A stretch of 64,000 bases of DNA from Schizophyllum amplum (lineage: Eukaryota > Basidiomycota > Agaricomycetes > Agaricales > Schizophyllaceae): contig VDMD01000022.1 in the NCBI GenBank assembly GCA_007026445.1, forward strand, positions 428,683 to 492,682, in the 5' to 3' direction. Of this stretch, positions 33,419 through 45,352 are shown piece after piece (position 1 is the first letter of the stretch; the number at the start of each line of letters is the position of its first letter). Both the position numbers and the translations under genes were made by a program. The notes below the pieces were generated by a model. It saw only the letters and a list, made by a program, of their open reading frames with translations. It ran no database searches and had not been told where the DNA came from.

Positions 33419-35780
33419 ATGACGAAGTATATTCTTGTGTCCGGAGGCGTCGTGAGCGGCATTGGCAAGGGTGTCATTGGTACGTGCGCTGCGCTCCTCG
33501 TCGCATCGGCGTACACCAACGGATCGTAGCCTCATCGACGGGGCTGCTGCTCAAAACGCTCGGGCTCAAGGTCACGGCGATCAAGATCGACCCGTACATG
33601 AACATCGATGCGGGGACGATGCGCCCTACGGAACATGGTGAGCGTCGATGTCGCTTGGGAGTGAATTGGATGCTGATGGTATGCAGGGGAGGTGTATGTC
33701 CTCAATGACGGCGGCGAGGTTGATTTGGACCTTGGGAACTATGAGCGCTATCTGAACGTGACCCTCTCCCGGGATAACAACATAACGACGGGTAAGATCT
33801 ACCGGGAGGTTATAGAGAAGGAGGTGCGTGGAAGATCTCTGGAGGGAATCATGCTAACGAACGTGCATCTAGCGCAAGGGCGACTACCTCGGGAAGACGG
33901 TGCAGGTCAGTCTATTCTCTCTGATGGATGAACCTATGCTAAAAGCGATTAGATTGTACCCCATGTGACGAACGCGATCCAAGACTGGATCGAGAGGGTA
34001 TCAAAGGTCCCCGTCGATGACACTGCTGAGGAGCCCGATGTTTGCATAGTCGAGGTGCGTCAACTGCTATAATCTACGATCATGATAGCTAACTATATCT
34101 CTGTAGCTCGGCGGTACTGTCGGTGATATCGAGTCTGCACCCTTCGTCGAAGCTATGCGCCAGTTCCAGTTCCGTGTCGGCCACGAAAACTTCGCCCTCA
34201 TCCATGTCTCCCTCGTACCCGACATCCATGGCGAGCAGAAGACAAAACCTACGCAAACAACCGTCCACTCCCTTCGCGGCCTAGGCCTGCTGCCTGATTT
34301 GGTGCGCATGCGTCTCATAACTTGCCTCTAACAACAAGGCCTGACCTTCCTCAGATTGCATGCCGTCTTATCGTCCCTGAGCCCCTCCAACCTGCTACGA
34401 AGGACAAGATCTCCATGTTCTGTCATGTCACTCCGGAACAGGTTTTCGGCGTGCACGACCTCTCTTCGGTGTATCACGTTCCCCTCCTCCTACGTTCCCA
34501 GGGCATCATCGAATACCTCCGCAAGCGACTCGCTCTCGACACCATCAACATTACGCCCGAAATGAAACTCAAGGGAGAGAGCCTTTCTACGCGGTGGGAA
34601 CAGATCACGTCGAGGTGCGTCGTCAATTAACCACCAATGAACACTCAACTGACATGCTGCTCAGCCAAGAACGTTTGTTCGACTCGGTAAACATTGTACT
34701 GGTCGGCAAGTACACCGACCTCAAGGACTCGTATATGTCTGTCACGAAGTCGCTGGAGCATTCTGCTTTCCGCGTTCATCGGAAATTGAACGTTTTGGTC
34801 CGTAGATTTCTTAACATCACTTGCGCCATGCCTCATAATCGCTGAAGTGGGTCGAGTCGAGCGATTTGGAGCCAGCGACCAAAGCAGAGGACCCCAAGAA
34901 ATACTACGACTCGTGGAGGACAGTCGCAGCCGCAAAGTACGTCAGAATCCTTCATAAATATCTGCTTTTCTAATGAAGGTCTTAGCGGAATCCTGGTCCC
35001 CGGTGGCTTCGGCCTTCGCGGTACGGACGGCATGATCATGGCCATTCAACATGCCCGGGAGAAGAAGATCCCCTACCTTGGCATTTGCCTCGGTTTCCAG
35101 CTCGCCGTCATCGAGTGGGCGCGCAACGTGCTCGGCAAAGCCGACGCCACATCCTCCGAGTTCGTCAAGGACACAGAGGAGCCGATCATCGTGTTCATGC
35201 CCGAGATCTCCAAGACGCATATGGGCGGGACGATGCGCCTTGGGCTGCGCCCGACGGTCTTCCAGGCTGGGTCGGAGACGTGGTCGAAGACGCGCAAGAT
35301 GTATGCGGGCGCTGAGAAGATCTGGGAGCGCCACCGTCACCGGTATGAGGTCAATCCGGCGATGATTGAGCGTCTTGAGGGAAGTGGTTTGCCGTTTGTC
35401 GGCAAGGACGAGAAGGGCGAGCGTATGCAGGTCTTGGAGCTTCGCGGTGCGTGCGCCATTTACATTTGCCTCGTTCTTAATGCTCATCTGCGATTCCAGA
35501 TCATCCTTTCTTCGTCGGTTTGCAAGCACACCCGGAGTTCTGCACGCGGCCGCTGAACCCCTCACCGCCGTTCCTTGGCTTTGTGGCTGCGGCTTGCGGC
35601 GCGAATGTCCTTGAGGAACAGATGGCCTTCCAGGCGCAGAACTTCCGTCCACCTCATCCGGAAGAGGCTATGGTCGGTGAAGAAGTCCTCCGCCACGGTG
35701 TGCCCGTGGCTAATGGCCGGACGCTCGAGACTCGCGAAGTCTTCGTGGACGGCAACTCGCGCGAGGGTACCCCGGAGTAG
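33419..35780 (+). CDS. URA7: CTP synthase
   Basis: Makes CTP from UTP, ATP and glutamine in the cytosol; 619 residues. Eleven exons: 33419-33479, 33530-33637, 33687-33823, 33873-33905, 33953-34054, 34107-34301, 34355-34614, 34665-34797, 34848-34936, 34986-35446 and 35500-35780; all phases agree. The synthetase domain starts [20 protein letters not shown] and has [33 protein letters not shown] and [11 protein letters not shown]. The glutaminase domain carries VPGGFGLRG, the nucleophile in YLGICLGFQ (about Cys407) and the His-Glu pair in [11 protein letters not shown]. Identification is certain. Confidence 0.98.
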
Positions 35781-36907
35781 ATTCGACGTTGGCGGTTGCC
35801 GTTCCTCATTCTTCCCAGCACACATCTTCTACTGTCCGCCACACCCTGCCTCTCTTTATACTAAATTATTGTCGAGGTAGAACTCGACCAAAAGCTTTGC
35901 GTTGTAGAGCATCCCGGTGTCCTCTGATATTCACGAACCGTTGACAACTAGAATTGTAGAACATCTAACTTCATCTTATCCTTAATACCCCCCACACGAT
36001 CCGCATTGTAGCACCTAGCTAGTATCCTCTGTAGCTGTCAATTGAGTAATTTTCCAAGTAAGAGCGCTGCGCTCACTGCGCCTCCTGTAGACTTCGACTT
36101 TTCGCGCCCGTCACAGATGCACGTGAAGGTGACTTTGGGCGTTCAGTCACGCATGGTCACGTCTCCTCCCCTCATCCAATTCACCGCCGACTCAGACTGA
36201 CCAAAGAGACGGCACACACTGGTCGAAAAGTCAGGGAGCTTGTCAGGCCTTGCGGATGGTTTCGTAACGTGCGAATACCAACCAAATGCCAAACATCTCG
36301 GCGGAGTTATCATTCGTTTCCTCAGAGCTGTGTATCAACATCCCGGAGTCGCTTTTTCGACGTCGACGACCCTTCCGATCAGCCATCCAGAACAGTGGCA
36401 AAGACAAACTGAAGATTAGCTACATTGCTATGTAACAGATAAACAGCGAGTCCTGCGACGAGATTACATGTTGACTTGGCAGACGGCAGCGCAGAGACAC
36501 CGACAGCGGGCAATTTCGCCTCAGAACGTGATCGAAGTCCGCACACGACTGGTCTACCGAGGACGTCGCCTGCAATGCCCATTCCCGCCCAGCCCGCACG
36601 CAAAGAATACGAACAGTGACACGGGGGCAAATGTTGGTTTGTCAGAACAGTCACGGGACGAATGACAGAACTGGCGCCGCGTAGCCGTCGCGGAAGTGCG
36701 GTAGAGGATTCGGAGATGTTTGATTTCATCGCGGTATATAAGCTGTGCGCCTCCCAGCTGCGGCCCAGTTGCCTCTCGGACGTCTTCCTCGTCAACAATT
36801 CTCTAGAGAAACTGATCTCGCTAGCATCCTTATATCAGTGCCCATAGGCGTCGACAATCGTCAACAGACTCGACAGCCCCTATAATCTCCACTTAGTGCT
36901 GTTTTTT
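35781..36907. other. intergenic, no supported gene
   Basis: Over 1 kb without coherent coding signal; it includes the upstream region of the YeeE/YedE gene. Confidence 0.45.
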
Positions 36908-38321
36908 ATGGTACGCCGTGCCATCCACTAACTTGTATGAATGAGCTGATCTGTCGACCTCACAGGCGGAACTAGCAACGCCTCTTCAATCGTTCATTGG
37001 TGGCGTGGGGCTCGTCCTGCCCGCACACGCTCTCCTCTACCTCAATGGCAAGGTTTTTGGTATATCCGGCTTCATGCATCGCAGTGTGCGGGGCGACAGA
37101 GAGGCAATAGCAGGCGTTGCCGGCCTTGTGCTAGGTCAATACTCGAGGCTTGCGCGATACAGTAGGGTGATACTGACGAGATTCTACTCTAGGCGGGGTC
37201 GTTGCCGGCCTCATTGACCGTTCAGGGCCTTCGCCGATTACTCTATCATTTCCCTTAGTCGCGATGTCTGGCTCATTGGTCGGACTAGGGACGAAGGTGC
37301 GTTACCTGTCTGCTCATATCGCAATCACACCGTTGACAGCGGTCTCTGTAGCTCGCCAACGGCTGTACATCAGGGTAAGTAGACTCAGCACAGCAGCTGT
37401 GCATTCGTTGATTAGCATGACAGACATATGGTCTGCGGACTTTCACGCTTCTCGACAAGGTCAGTCGAATGTCTTCACATATAAACTAACTTATGCATAA
37501 TTGATTGCGTTTAGATCGTTGGCAGCGACAGCGACCTTCTTCCTCACCGGCGTTCTCACTACACGTGTCATGCACGGCTCGACATCCGTCAACTCAAGTG
37601 CAGGTATAGACTGGACCTTGGGATCGGCCGGCTACGTTTTGCTAGCTGCACAGGTCGCTCCTCTCGCTCTGCTTGCTACGCTTTATACGACATATCAGGT
37701 GAGGGAAAACATTGATTGCTGGCCAATGTGCTTATAATCCTCAGCGTCCAAAGGCTAAAAGGGATGAGCCAACTGCAAACCACGGAGCTCGCCTAGCAGC
37801 TGCCTTCACTTCTGCTGTCGACTTCGCACTTGCTTTGCGACTGTCGAATCTCGTCGACGTGCAGAAGGTGCTCTCCTTCCTCGTGCTTCCGGCATCGTTA
37901 CAGCCCCTGCTCGATGCACCTCTACGCGCTGTCGGGCTCGTAGATGGCCCAGCGACACGACCCTTTGATCCTTCCCTTGCCTTCCTGGCGGCTGGCGCGC
38001 TACCTCTAGGTATGGTGCTATATCGTTATCTACGGGGGCCAGAGGTGCCACATTTAGGTGGTCCGTGGAATATACCGCGAGGCAGAGTTGTCAATGCGCG
38101 CCTCCTCGTTGGCGCTGCCATCTTTGGCGTCGGATGGGGGATGCTCGGGATCTGTCGTGAGTCAACCTATACGTTAACGCATGTGTCAGAATTCTGACGA
38201 CTTACAAGCCGGTCCCGCTCTGGTGAACCTGGGACGCGCACTAGGTTCCAAGAGCGACGTGAGCGCGCTCCTTGTATGGCTGAGCACGTTCATCGCCGGC
38301 GGCCTCCTGGTACCGTCGTAA
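36908..38321 (+). CDS. YeeE/YedE-type sulfur transport family membrane protein
   Basis: A predicted polytopic membrane protein of 347 residues related to bacterial thiosulfate carrier YeeE/YedE. Exons: 36908-36910, 36966-37134, 37193-37296, 37352-37374, 37424-37459, 37515-37698, 37745-38156 and 38209-38321. The family signature GCTSGHMVCGLSRFSTRS, whose Cys is thought to relay sulfur, is assembled from exons 4-6. Several hydrophobic spans are visible (QSFIGGVGLVLPAHALLYL, VAGVV-type segments, AATATFFLTGVLTTRV, GSAGYVLLAAQVAPLALLA, FGVGWGMLGICPGPALVNL). The first coding exon holds only the ATG, spliced to AELATPLQSF; no better Met is available before the first membrane span. Confidence 0.85.
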
Positions 38322-40039
38322 TGTCTGCTCCGGTCAGATTTTCTAGCGTGGATGATCGTGCGTGATTCCATCCCCACCCGCTCACACACACCGACCGACT
38401 TTTCGTGCTAGCACTCAAGGACCTCGATAATCTTATGATTGCATATGTAGTCGAACGGTCAATAGACCTGTAATATACGATTGCGAATCAGAGCGATACG
38501 GCAATCCGTCCAATCTCTTCCACAACCCGCAACCACAAAAGAAAGCGAGCGCCCGCCATGCATGGATCACCACAAGTCCGTGATTTGAGTCTCTGCCACT
38601 AGCAAGAGTGGTCTCCTGAACCGTCTGCCTTGGAAACCATACCTCATCTGGATGAAGGCGCTCGGACATATCCGGTGGCGACGGTGCCAGCAATGCAATG
38701 TATCGGCCCCAACATAAGTACGCACTAGCCTAATCGCTAGCTCATAGCGGAGGTCAGTCGTCATGCCCAGCTCAGGAACTCTGGTAGCTGGTGGTCACAG
38801 CTCTTGTAGCTCAGATCGGAGGTGCGTTGATAAGTTACATATGGAGGGCTTTCATTCTGTGGCTGAGAAGGGGGTGAGGGGACATGTCAGAAATCAGGAT
38901 CATTTGTTTAAATGAACTACTGGACGCCACAGACAACGACGGCCGGTTTCGAAGGTGGGTCTCGGAAGGTGGGGTCGGGGCGCTCTGGATGTGAGCGATT
39001 GGCATCATAATGCGTTCCGACGTCGAGGGGATGCGTCTGGATCGTGGCCTTCTTCGACGCCTGCTGTAAGGCCGGGCGGGCTCTTCGTATCTCTTGGGTA
39101 AGTAACTCTGCGATATGCCCACCTGATTACAGCTGCCTCCTCGATTCAGAGAAGGCCACCGGGTCGCTCGCCGGCGCTTCTGGTCTGCATGAACGTCGTC
39201 AATGCCGGGTCCTCGGGAAGCACGCTGAGAATAGCCGATGGCCCTCCCAGACAAGGTTTAGACAGAGTTTATGCCCATGTGCGTCCCGCTTCCTCGCTGT
39301 AAGGCGCGCCCCGGAGAGAGTGGGAGCTCTCTAGGAGGTGGTCAGTCGCCAGAGACCCACAACTTACCCTGGACCCTTCGTCAATGGACAAGGTACCTTT
39401 GTATTGGTCAGAGTGAGTCACGGGGGACGTCGTCGGAACTCAGCATATGAAGCTACCTCTAGCTATTCAGATATTCTGCATATTCAGCGGCCGACCGACC
39501 ACGAGCAGCTGCTTATCGATATTATCGTTCATGGGTTCCTGGGGAATGGGAGGTCGATGACGCGACTGGCCAGATGTACGATTGTTCATCCACTCCGTCT
39601 AGACACGTACGCTACAGGACTCCACATATAAGTAAGTATAACACGATTCAGACACTGCGGAAAGTATTCAAGATATAAGTGAGATATAACAACGTACGGA
39701 GAGCGCGAGCCGCAACACGGCAAGCACCGGAGGAATGGAAGACAAACGCGCGAGCTCGCTCTCGCTAGCGAAGAGTAAAAATACAGCTGAGTTGAGTAAC
39801 AAAGAGCGTGGAGGAGAGAACGGTACAAGAGGGCCCGCCGTCGCCAGCACGGAAATAAATTTAGAGAACACAGGTAAGGTAAGGCATATCCGGATTGATG
39901 ATTGGCTTTTTAGTCTGTAATGCGGAGGGGATCGATGATATCCAGCCGAGAGAAGAGGGAGAGGGAAGGGGGTATCCAGACGTGAGGTGCGATATGGGCT
40001 AAGAGGACGAGCGACTTGGCCAGAAACGCGAGAGAGCAC
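38322..40039. other. intergenic, no supported gene
   Basis: 1.7 kb with only short, low-complexity frames. Confidence 0.45.
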
Positions 40040-41963
40040 CTAGAACGGCGTGTGGACGCTGTCGTACTGCATGATGTCCGGCATGTAGGGCTGGAACTCG
40101 TTGGCATAGATCTGGTCGTACGCGCCGAAGCCCATGGGCATCGGGCCCATGTCCACAGCATCCCCGAGGAAGTCCGGTCCGCTAAGGAAGCCCTTGTCGG
40201 CGATCGCGTTGGCGCCCCCGTCATGCTGGTCCCACCATTGTTCAGCGCCCTCGCCGAGACTCATGCCCTGCCCGTAAACCGCTGGTTGCGCGTACTCGGT
40301 ATCGAATGCAGCGGGCGACGGCATGTACGTTGTATCGTAGACGCTGGGCGACGAGGCGTCACATGGACCGGCATACGGCCCAGTGGTGCTGCCATTGCCC
40401 GAAGGCGGCGCGCCGAAGTTAGAGCTTCTGTAGGATGCGTTGTCCGCGTCGCCTCTCGGAACCGGTGGTGGGTTGTAAATATGCGTGGCGTCGTACTCCG
40501 CACCCTGATAAGGCGTGCCAACCGACGTGTCGATGGTGAGCTGGCCGTAGGGCGTCGGCGCGGCGTACATGGGCGTTGGCATCGCAAACGTCGGGCCCAC
40601 GGGCATCTCGGGCACGTAGGGACTGGGCGCAGCGGGCGAAGACGCCATGTAGGAGGCGGGCGATGGCGTGTGATACTGCGCAATAGGGGTGTAGGCCATG
40701 AGGGTGCCCTCGGGAGAGGAGGCCTCGTAGACGGGGGACTGCGGCGCCATGGGCGAAGACATCTCCGGCAGCGCCGCCGGAGTATACTCGGCCGGCGAGC
40801 GCAGGGAGGTTGGACTGGCGGCCGCACGCCGACGAAGAGAATGTGACGCCGGGGGCGTGTGCGAAATGCCGCTATAGACACTGGGGGCCACAGCAGTCAG
40901 CGGATCGACTTCGACAGCCTTGGGCGCCGCGCAAGTATTGTTGAAGGAGAAGCCTGCAAACGACTACACGTTGCATGTCAGTCAAGGACGCAAGCAGAGT
41001 GGAGAAAAGCACGTACGACCTGCGGGTCGGGTTGGTTGACCCCGCCGAAGGACTGAGGCCTCGGAACGGGCGGGAAGCGGTCGGGAGACGATCTGTCTTC
41101 GGGTTCGGCAGTGGAGGGACGGCGAATTGGCTCAGGGAGTTGGAGGAACTCATTCGAGCGGCGGATATGCTCAGTCTCTTCGGGCGGCGCCGACGAAGAA
41201 CGACGAAAGGCGGTCGCAGTCACAGGCGGCTCGAAGCGCGTGATGATTTGCGGTACGCGCGCGCGTTCCCAGGCCGCAAGCTCCTTGTCGAGGGCGTCCT
41301 CGGTCAGACCCTCTGCGATAAGCTCCGTGATCTTCTGAATTCGCTCCTCGTCGATGGGCGGCATGTCGCGAACCTGCCGCTTTCCTACGAAATTGTTGGG
41401 CATGTGGCGCGGCGCGAACTGGTAGTCCGGGAACCGGGCCTGATGCTCCTTGGTTGCCTCCGCGGCGCGTCCGTACCAGTACGTGCGCTCGGAAGGGGGA
41501 AGCTGCTTCCACGCGGAGGCGACGATCTTGGAGAGGTTGGCGTGAGAGTTCTCGATCGTCTTGCTCACTTTGTGGGCCTTGATGAAGGAGGAGCGGAAGA
41601 TAATGAAGGCGTTCGGGGGGCGGGGGATGTGGTTCACGGAGCGCTTGCGCTGGTGGGACTTCTCCCGGCGGGCATCGAGGTACTCGCGGGCATCACGAGA
41701 GTAGGGCTCGAACTTGTACTGCATCGCAGCCACGTCGGTGTTGTACGACTGGGGGGTGACGTTCTCGGTGAACGCGAAGTCCGAGGGACCGTGGGCCACT
41801 ATTGTGGCCTTCCAGACCGTCTGGTTTCCTGGGGGGGGGGGGGGGGGGGGGGGGACATCGTCAGCGTGATCGACGATGAGCAGGGCTTCTTGGACTCACC
41901 ACCTCCCTTTGGTTTACCACCCTTCGGCTGTGACTTAGGCTGCTTGGAACGTGTAGGGGCCAT
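40040..41963 (-). CDS. HMG-box transcription factor
   Basis: A predicted sequence-specific HMG-box regulator of 599 residues. Exons: 41963-41900, 41828-41017 and 40963-40040. The MATA/SOX-type HMG box runs through IPRPPNAFIIFRSSFIKAHK, ENSHANLSKIVASAWKQLPP and TYWYGRAAEATKEHQARFP (about residues 75-150). Before it lies a basic KGGKPKGGG tail and DFAFTENVTPQSYN; after it a long Pro/Ser/Tyr-rich region (RSPAEYTPAALPEMSSPM, PMYAAPTPYGQ) ends in FQPYMPDIMQYDSVHTPF. Intron 1 has a run of 24 pyrimidines right before its AG. Intron 2 could instead use a donor 3 bases or an acceptor 10 bases away. In-frame Met at 42035 is an alternative start. No pheromone or receptor genes lie nearby, so a mating-type role is not implied. 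Confidence 0.88.
41831..41854 (+). repeat. 24-bp G homopolymer (C-tract on the gene strand)
   Basis: Uninterrupted run of 24 G inside intron 1 of the HMG gene; on the coding strand it is poly-C ending directly at the AG acceptor. The true length is uncertain because homopolymers are hard to sequence. Confidence 0.9.
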
Positions 41964-44749
41964 CGCGGACAGAGAGCAGAGGTGCTGGTGCGCAATCAAG
42001 GAGGAGAAATAAGTGGGGGGCACACGCAGCAGCACAAGGGTAACTGCTAGCCCTTAAATGGCGGACACCCTGCAAGGTCTATTAAATCTCCGAATGATCC
42101 ATCAAGATTCACGAAGAGCTAAGAGGCCCGGATAGGCATGTCAGAACCGTCCCTGCTCAAGCCTGGTCCCCCATCAACTCAGGTTCAACCTGGTTCAACT
42201 TGCCCTTTTGGACGCCACCACGCCGCGCACGTGCCTAGTCAATTTTTGCTTCCGCCAGTGTTCAACATCGATGGTCTCCTTTAGAGTCCGTTCCGAGGTT
42301 CTACAACATCACCAGACGCTCAGAACATCTTCAGAGGCGACAGCTTGTCCAGAAAAAATTATAGTGGTCTCCCGGCATCCGGCATGGCATCATCATGTGG
42401 CTGCCTGGTGCATCCGATTGGCGGTGTACCGGGCAGCTTTACGTTGGTCAGCACCCTATTCTTCCATCCCGGACCCCTCAAGAGTAAAGCCACCGACGTG
42501 TCAACCCCCTTCAACATTTCACAATCGACGTGCTCCTACCCGAAATGAAGAGAATACTCTCCGCCCACCCGATAAGGCCGTCGAAAACTTCAGCAGTCGG
42601 CGCGCGCTCTTCTGCTCTCAGTTTGCTCTCAGAGGCTCCCAGTGACGACGAACGGGTCCCCTTCAGGCTCCTGGAACCTGAAGGCCTGATCGCCGGTCAA
42701 GATCGTAAAACACATCGGTAATCTGTTACCGCGTCCCTTCAGTCCCGTTTTGGTGCTCCTTGTTCCTGTCTAGCTACGGTTGCCCTCTGCGCGCCACCGC
42801 ATCCCTGGACCATGCAAGGAGCCCCACCGCCAGACTGTTCATCGCTCTAGCGCGGATGAGCGCATCCATCGCACGTCGCCGAGCAAAGTGCAGAGAACGA
42901 CTTCGACTGTTCATTGGTATCACCACGAGGCGAAGGAAGTCTTCCTGTGCTTGGGGATGGGACTTTGCACAGCGCGACCGCAACGCGACATCGAGCAGAG
43001 CGAGACCATCGACGGGCGTACAACGTCGCATTCGATCGACATGCATAAAGCATCGACAGGTTGCCTGGATCGCGTATTGGGGATCATGAGAAAACAGAAT
43101 AGAAACTACTTACCGCCACAGATCCACTAGCCCATGGGCGCATCAAGGCGCACCATGCAAAGGCATTCATCGTCAAGGCATCGTAGTCATTGTGTCGCGC
43201 CCCATCCATGTCTTTCATGGTCCATCCCTGGCGTGAGCTGCAACGCTCGACGTCGCGAGTCAAGATCTATGCAGGCATATACCCTCGAGGCCCGCTGCAG
43301 ACCGATGACGGGGACCTAGCTCGAACGGAGCAGCGAAGGATCAGCCCGAGATGATGCTGCGCACATGTCGTTCCCTCGCCGTAAAACATGCTGGACCGAA
43401 CGCCTCAGGCATGGAAGGACGTCGCGAAACACAAGAATCTCCAAAGTTGTCGGGGCTGAATATTCCGCGGTGGGAGATACGAAAGTACGCAATAACAAGC
43501 ATGGGTGAGTGCGGGATAGTGCGGCGCCTGGTCGCCGGCACACGTAAGTCGCCGTTGCTTGTGCACGGCGAGCCAGGACACCGACAGGACAACGGCAGCG
43601 CAGGCGCACCTGACCGCCCCCAGCGTTCGCACACGTTCAGCATCTCAAGGAGCGGATGCAGTCCCAGACGGGAAGCTAGATTCGTAGCAACGAGGTTGGA
43701 CTTTGCGCTGCTTCGCCGTCAACATGAGGAGGGCTATGAGCTGGACATTGTGCTGGCAAACGGCATAGCGGGCCTCGAGGTGTTAGACTTCAAGGGCACG
43801 CGCGCCCGCGACGTTAGCGGGGGTGCGGTGATGAGAAACGGAGACCCACGGGTTGTAATACAAGCGTGGGTGCGCACAAGTCCACGCAGTGGCACGAACC
43901 GCCACGGAAGGGGGTCCAGAGGGCGGGTGTGCGTCAGCGGCGCGGGCCGTGTCGAGCCGATAAGTCTTTTCGCAAGAACCTGGGAAAGCTGGTGGAGAGG
44001 AGAAGGGGGAGAGAGCAACGGTGCGGGTTTTTGGCTTGAGCCGGAGGACGGCAGAGTGACCGAAGAGATGCGCGTCGCGCGGACGGGTCCTATCATCATT
44101 GAGATTCTTGTGGGAAGAGAAACCTGGGGGAGACCGGACCCAGCAGAAGAGAGAGAAAGTCGGCCTACAGGTCAAGCCGAGTGTACAGAAGAGCGCCGAG
44201 TCCGGCAAGAAATGAGGAAGAAAAGTCCACTGGAAAGTCTTCGACCTTGGCCAACGTAAGACCATCTGGATCAAGGGCGACGCAAAGGACGTCGAAATAC
44301 GCCGGATAGTTCTGGGATTATCGGCCTGACGTCTTCGGCGACGCGCATATGAGCGTACGAGAGACCCGAGAGCTCGAAAACCACTGCCCACCAACATGGG
44401 CCCACTCTGCGTCGAGAGATGAACTTGAGAGAACCCCTGTCGGAGTCCCCGTTGCCGCCGCGAAGAGTCACCATCCTCCGCTAACAATTCATATCCAGAA
44501 GGGTGCCACCACCAGTGACTTGGCCTGAACTTTGAGGAGATTGAAGTCTGAGGAGATTAAAACGACGTGGTCAAGCTCGCAGAGTCGGATATGCGATGCG
44601 GAACGAGGCACGGGCGTGCCACGAGGCAACCCTATAATGCAGTCCTGTCGCGCGGGAGACTAGTCGTGTCGGGTGAGGTCGGGGGTCGGTGGCTATGCTC
44701 GCCGACGGCGGCTTCGCATGGCGAGCACGAGAGCAGTAGACGTGTGGAC
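41964..44749. other. intergenic, no supported gene
   Basis: 2.8 kb. Overlapping frames of 302 codons (plus, 43351-44259) and 234 codons (minus, 43783-44487) are open, but neither has domains, splice structure or balanced composition. Confidence 0.4.
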
Positions 44750-44751
44750 TA

Positions 44752-45350
44752 CCGTGCCGTCCCCAGATATGCACCACTCGGCAAACCGTACCCAGAAGTG
44801 CACCATTTGGCTCCTGTTGTGCTAAAATATATTCAATCTCTTAGATAACTTGCAAGATGGTAGAAACACTGCCTCTCTACAATCTCACAAAGTTTGACGG
44901 CCCGCCGACTCTGTCGAGGGCATACAGAAAATCGAGAGTAGTTTTGATGGCCGCCTGTATAGACCATGCACCGTTTCGCAGCAACGCTTGGGTGCTTCAC
45001 ATAGCTCCGTAAATCACCAAAATAATTGGAGTGGTACTACAGACCATGAAGATGCTGGCCATGTAATTTGAGTTGCAAAAGATGAACAGGGCTCGGTACA
45101 TGGGGCATGGTTTCGAGAACACCTCGCAAAACACGACTGATCTCGCGCCGGTCTTCCGAGCCTTGACGAGTGGTGCATTACACCCCCTCTGCAGTACAAC
45201 GCGTGTTTCGTGGTCAAAATGGCTAAGAATATTCAGACATGTTGAGGGTCATGCTATGAGTGTGCTCATTTATTTGCTAAGGAATCCGAGGTTTTGTCAA
45301 GCCACAATGCCTCGCAGACTGAAAGTGGTGCATATCTGGGGACGGCACGG
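44752..45350. mobile_element. Tc1/mariner-like MITE, 599 bp
   Basis: Perfect inverted repeats at the ends (44752-44778 and 45324-45350) begin CCGTGCCGTCCCCAG and are flanked by TA on both sides (44750-44751 and 45351-45352), the mariner target duplication. The palindromic TA is part of the 30-bp matched arms (44749-44778, 45324-45353). The interior has no transposase frame. Class is inferred from the TA and size; it could be another TA-targeting family. Confidence 0.7.
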
Positions 45351-45352
45351 TA

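Noticed and set aside
40040..41963. HMG gene as a mating-type locus
   Set aside because: No homeodomain pair, pheromone precursor or receptor gene is recognised nearby; HMG proteins of this type are common outside mating loci.
43351..44259. 302-codon plus frame and overlapping 234-codon minus frame
   Set aside because: Both strands are open over the same stretch, neither shows family motifs or splice sites, which is typical of GC-rich noncoding DNA.
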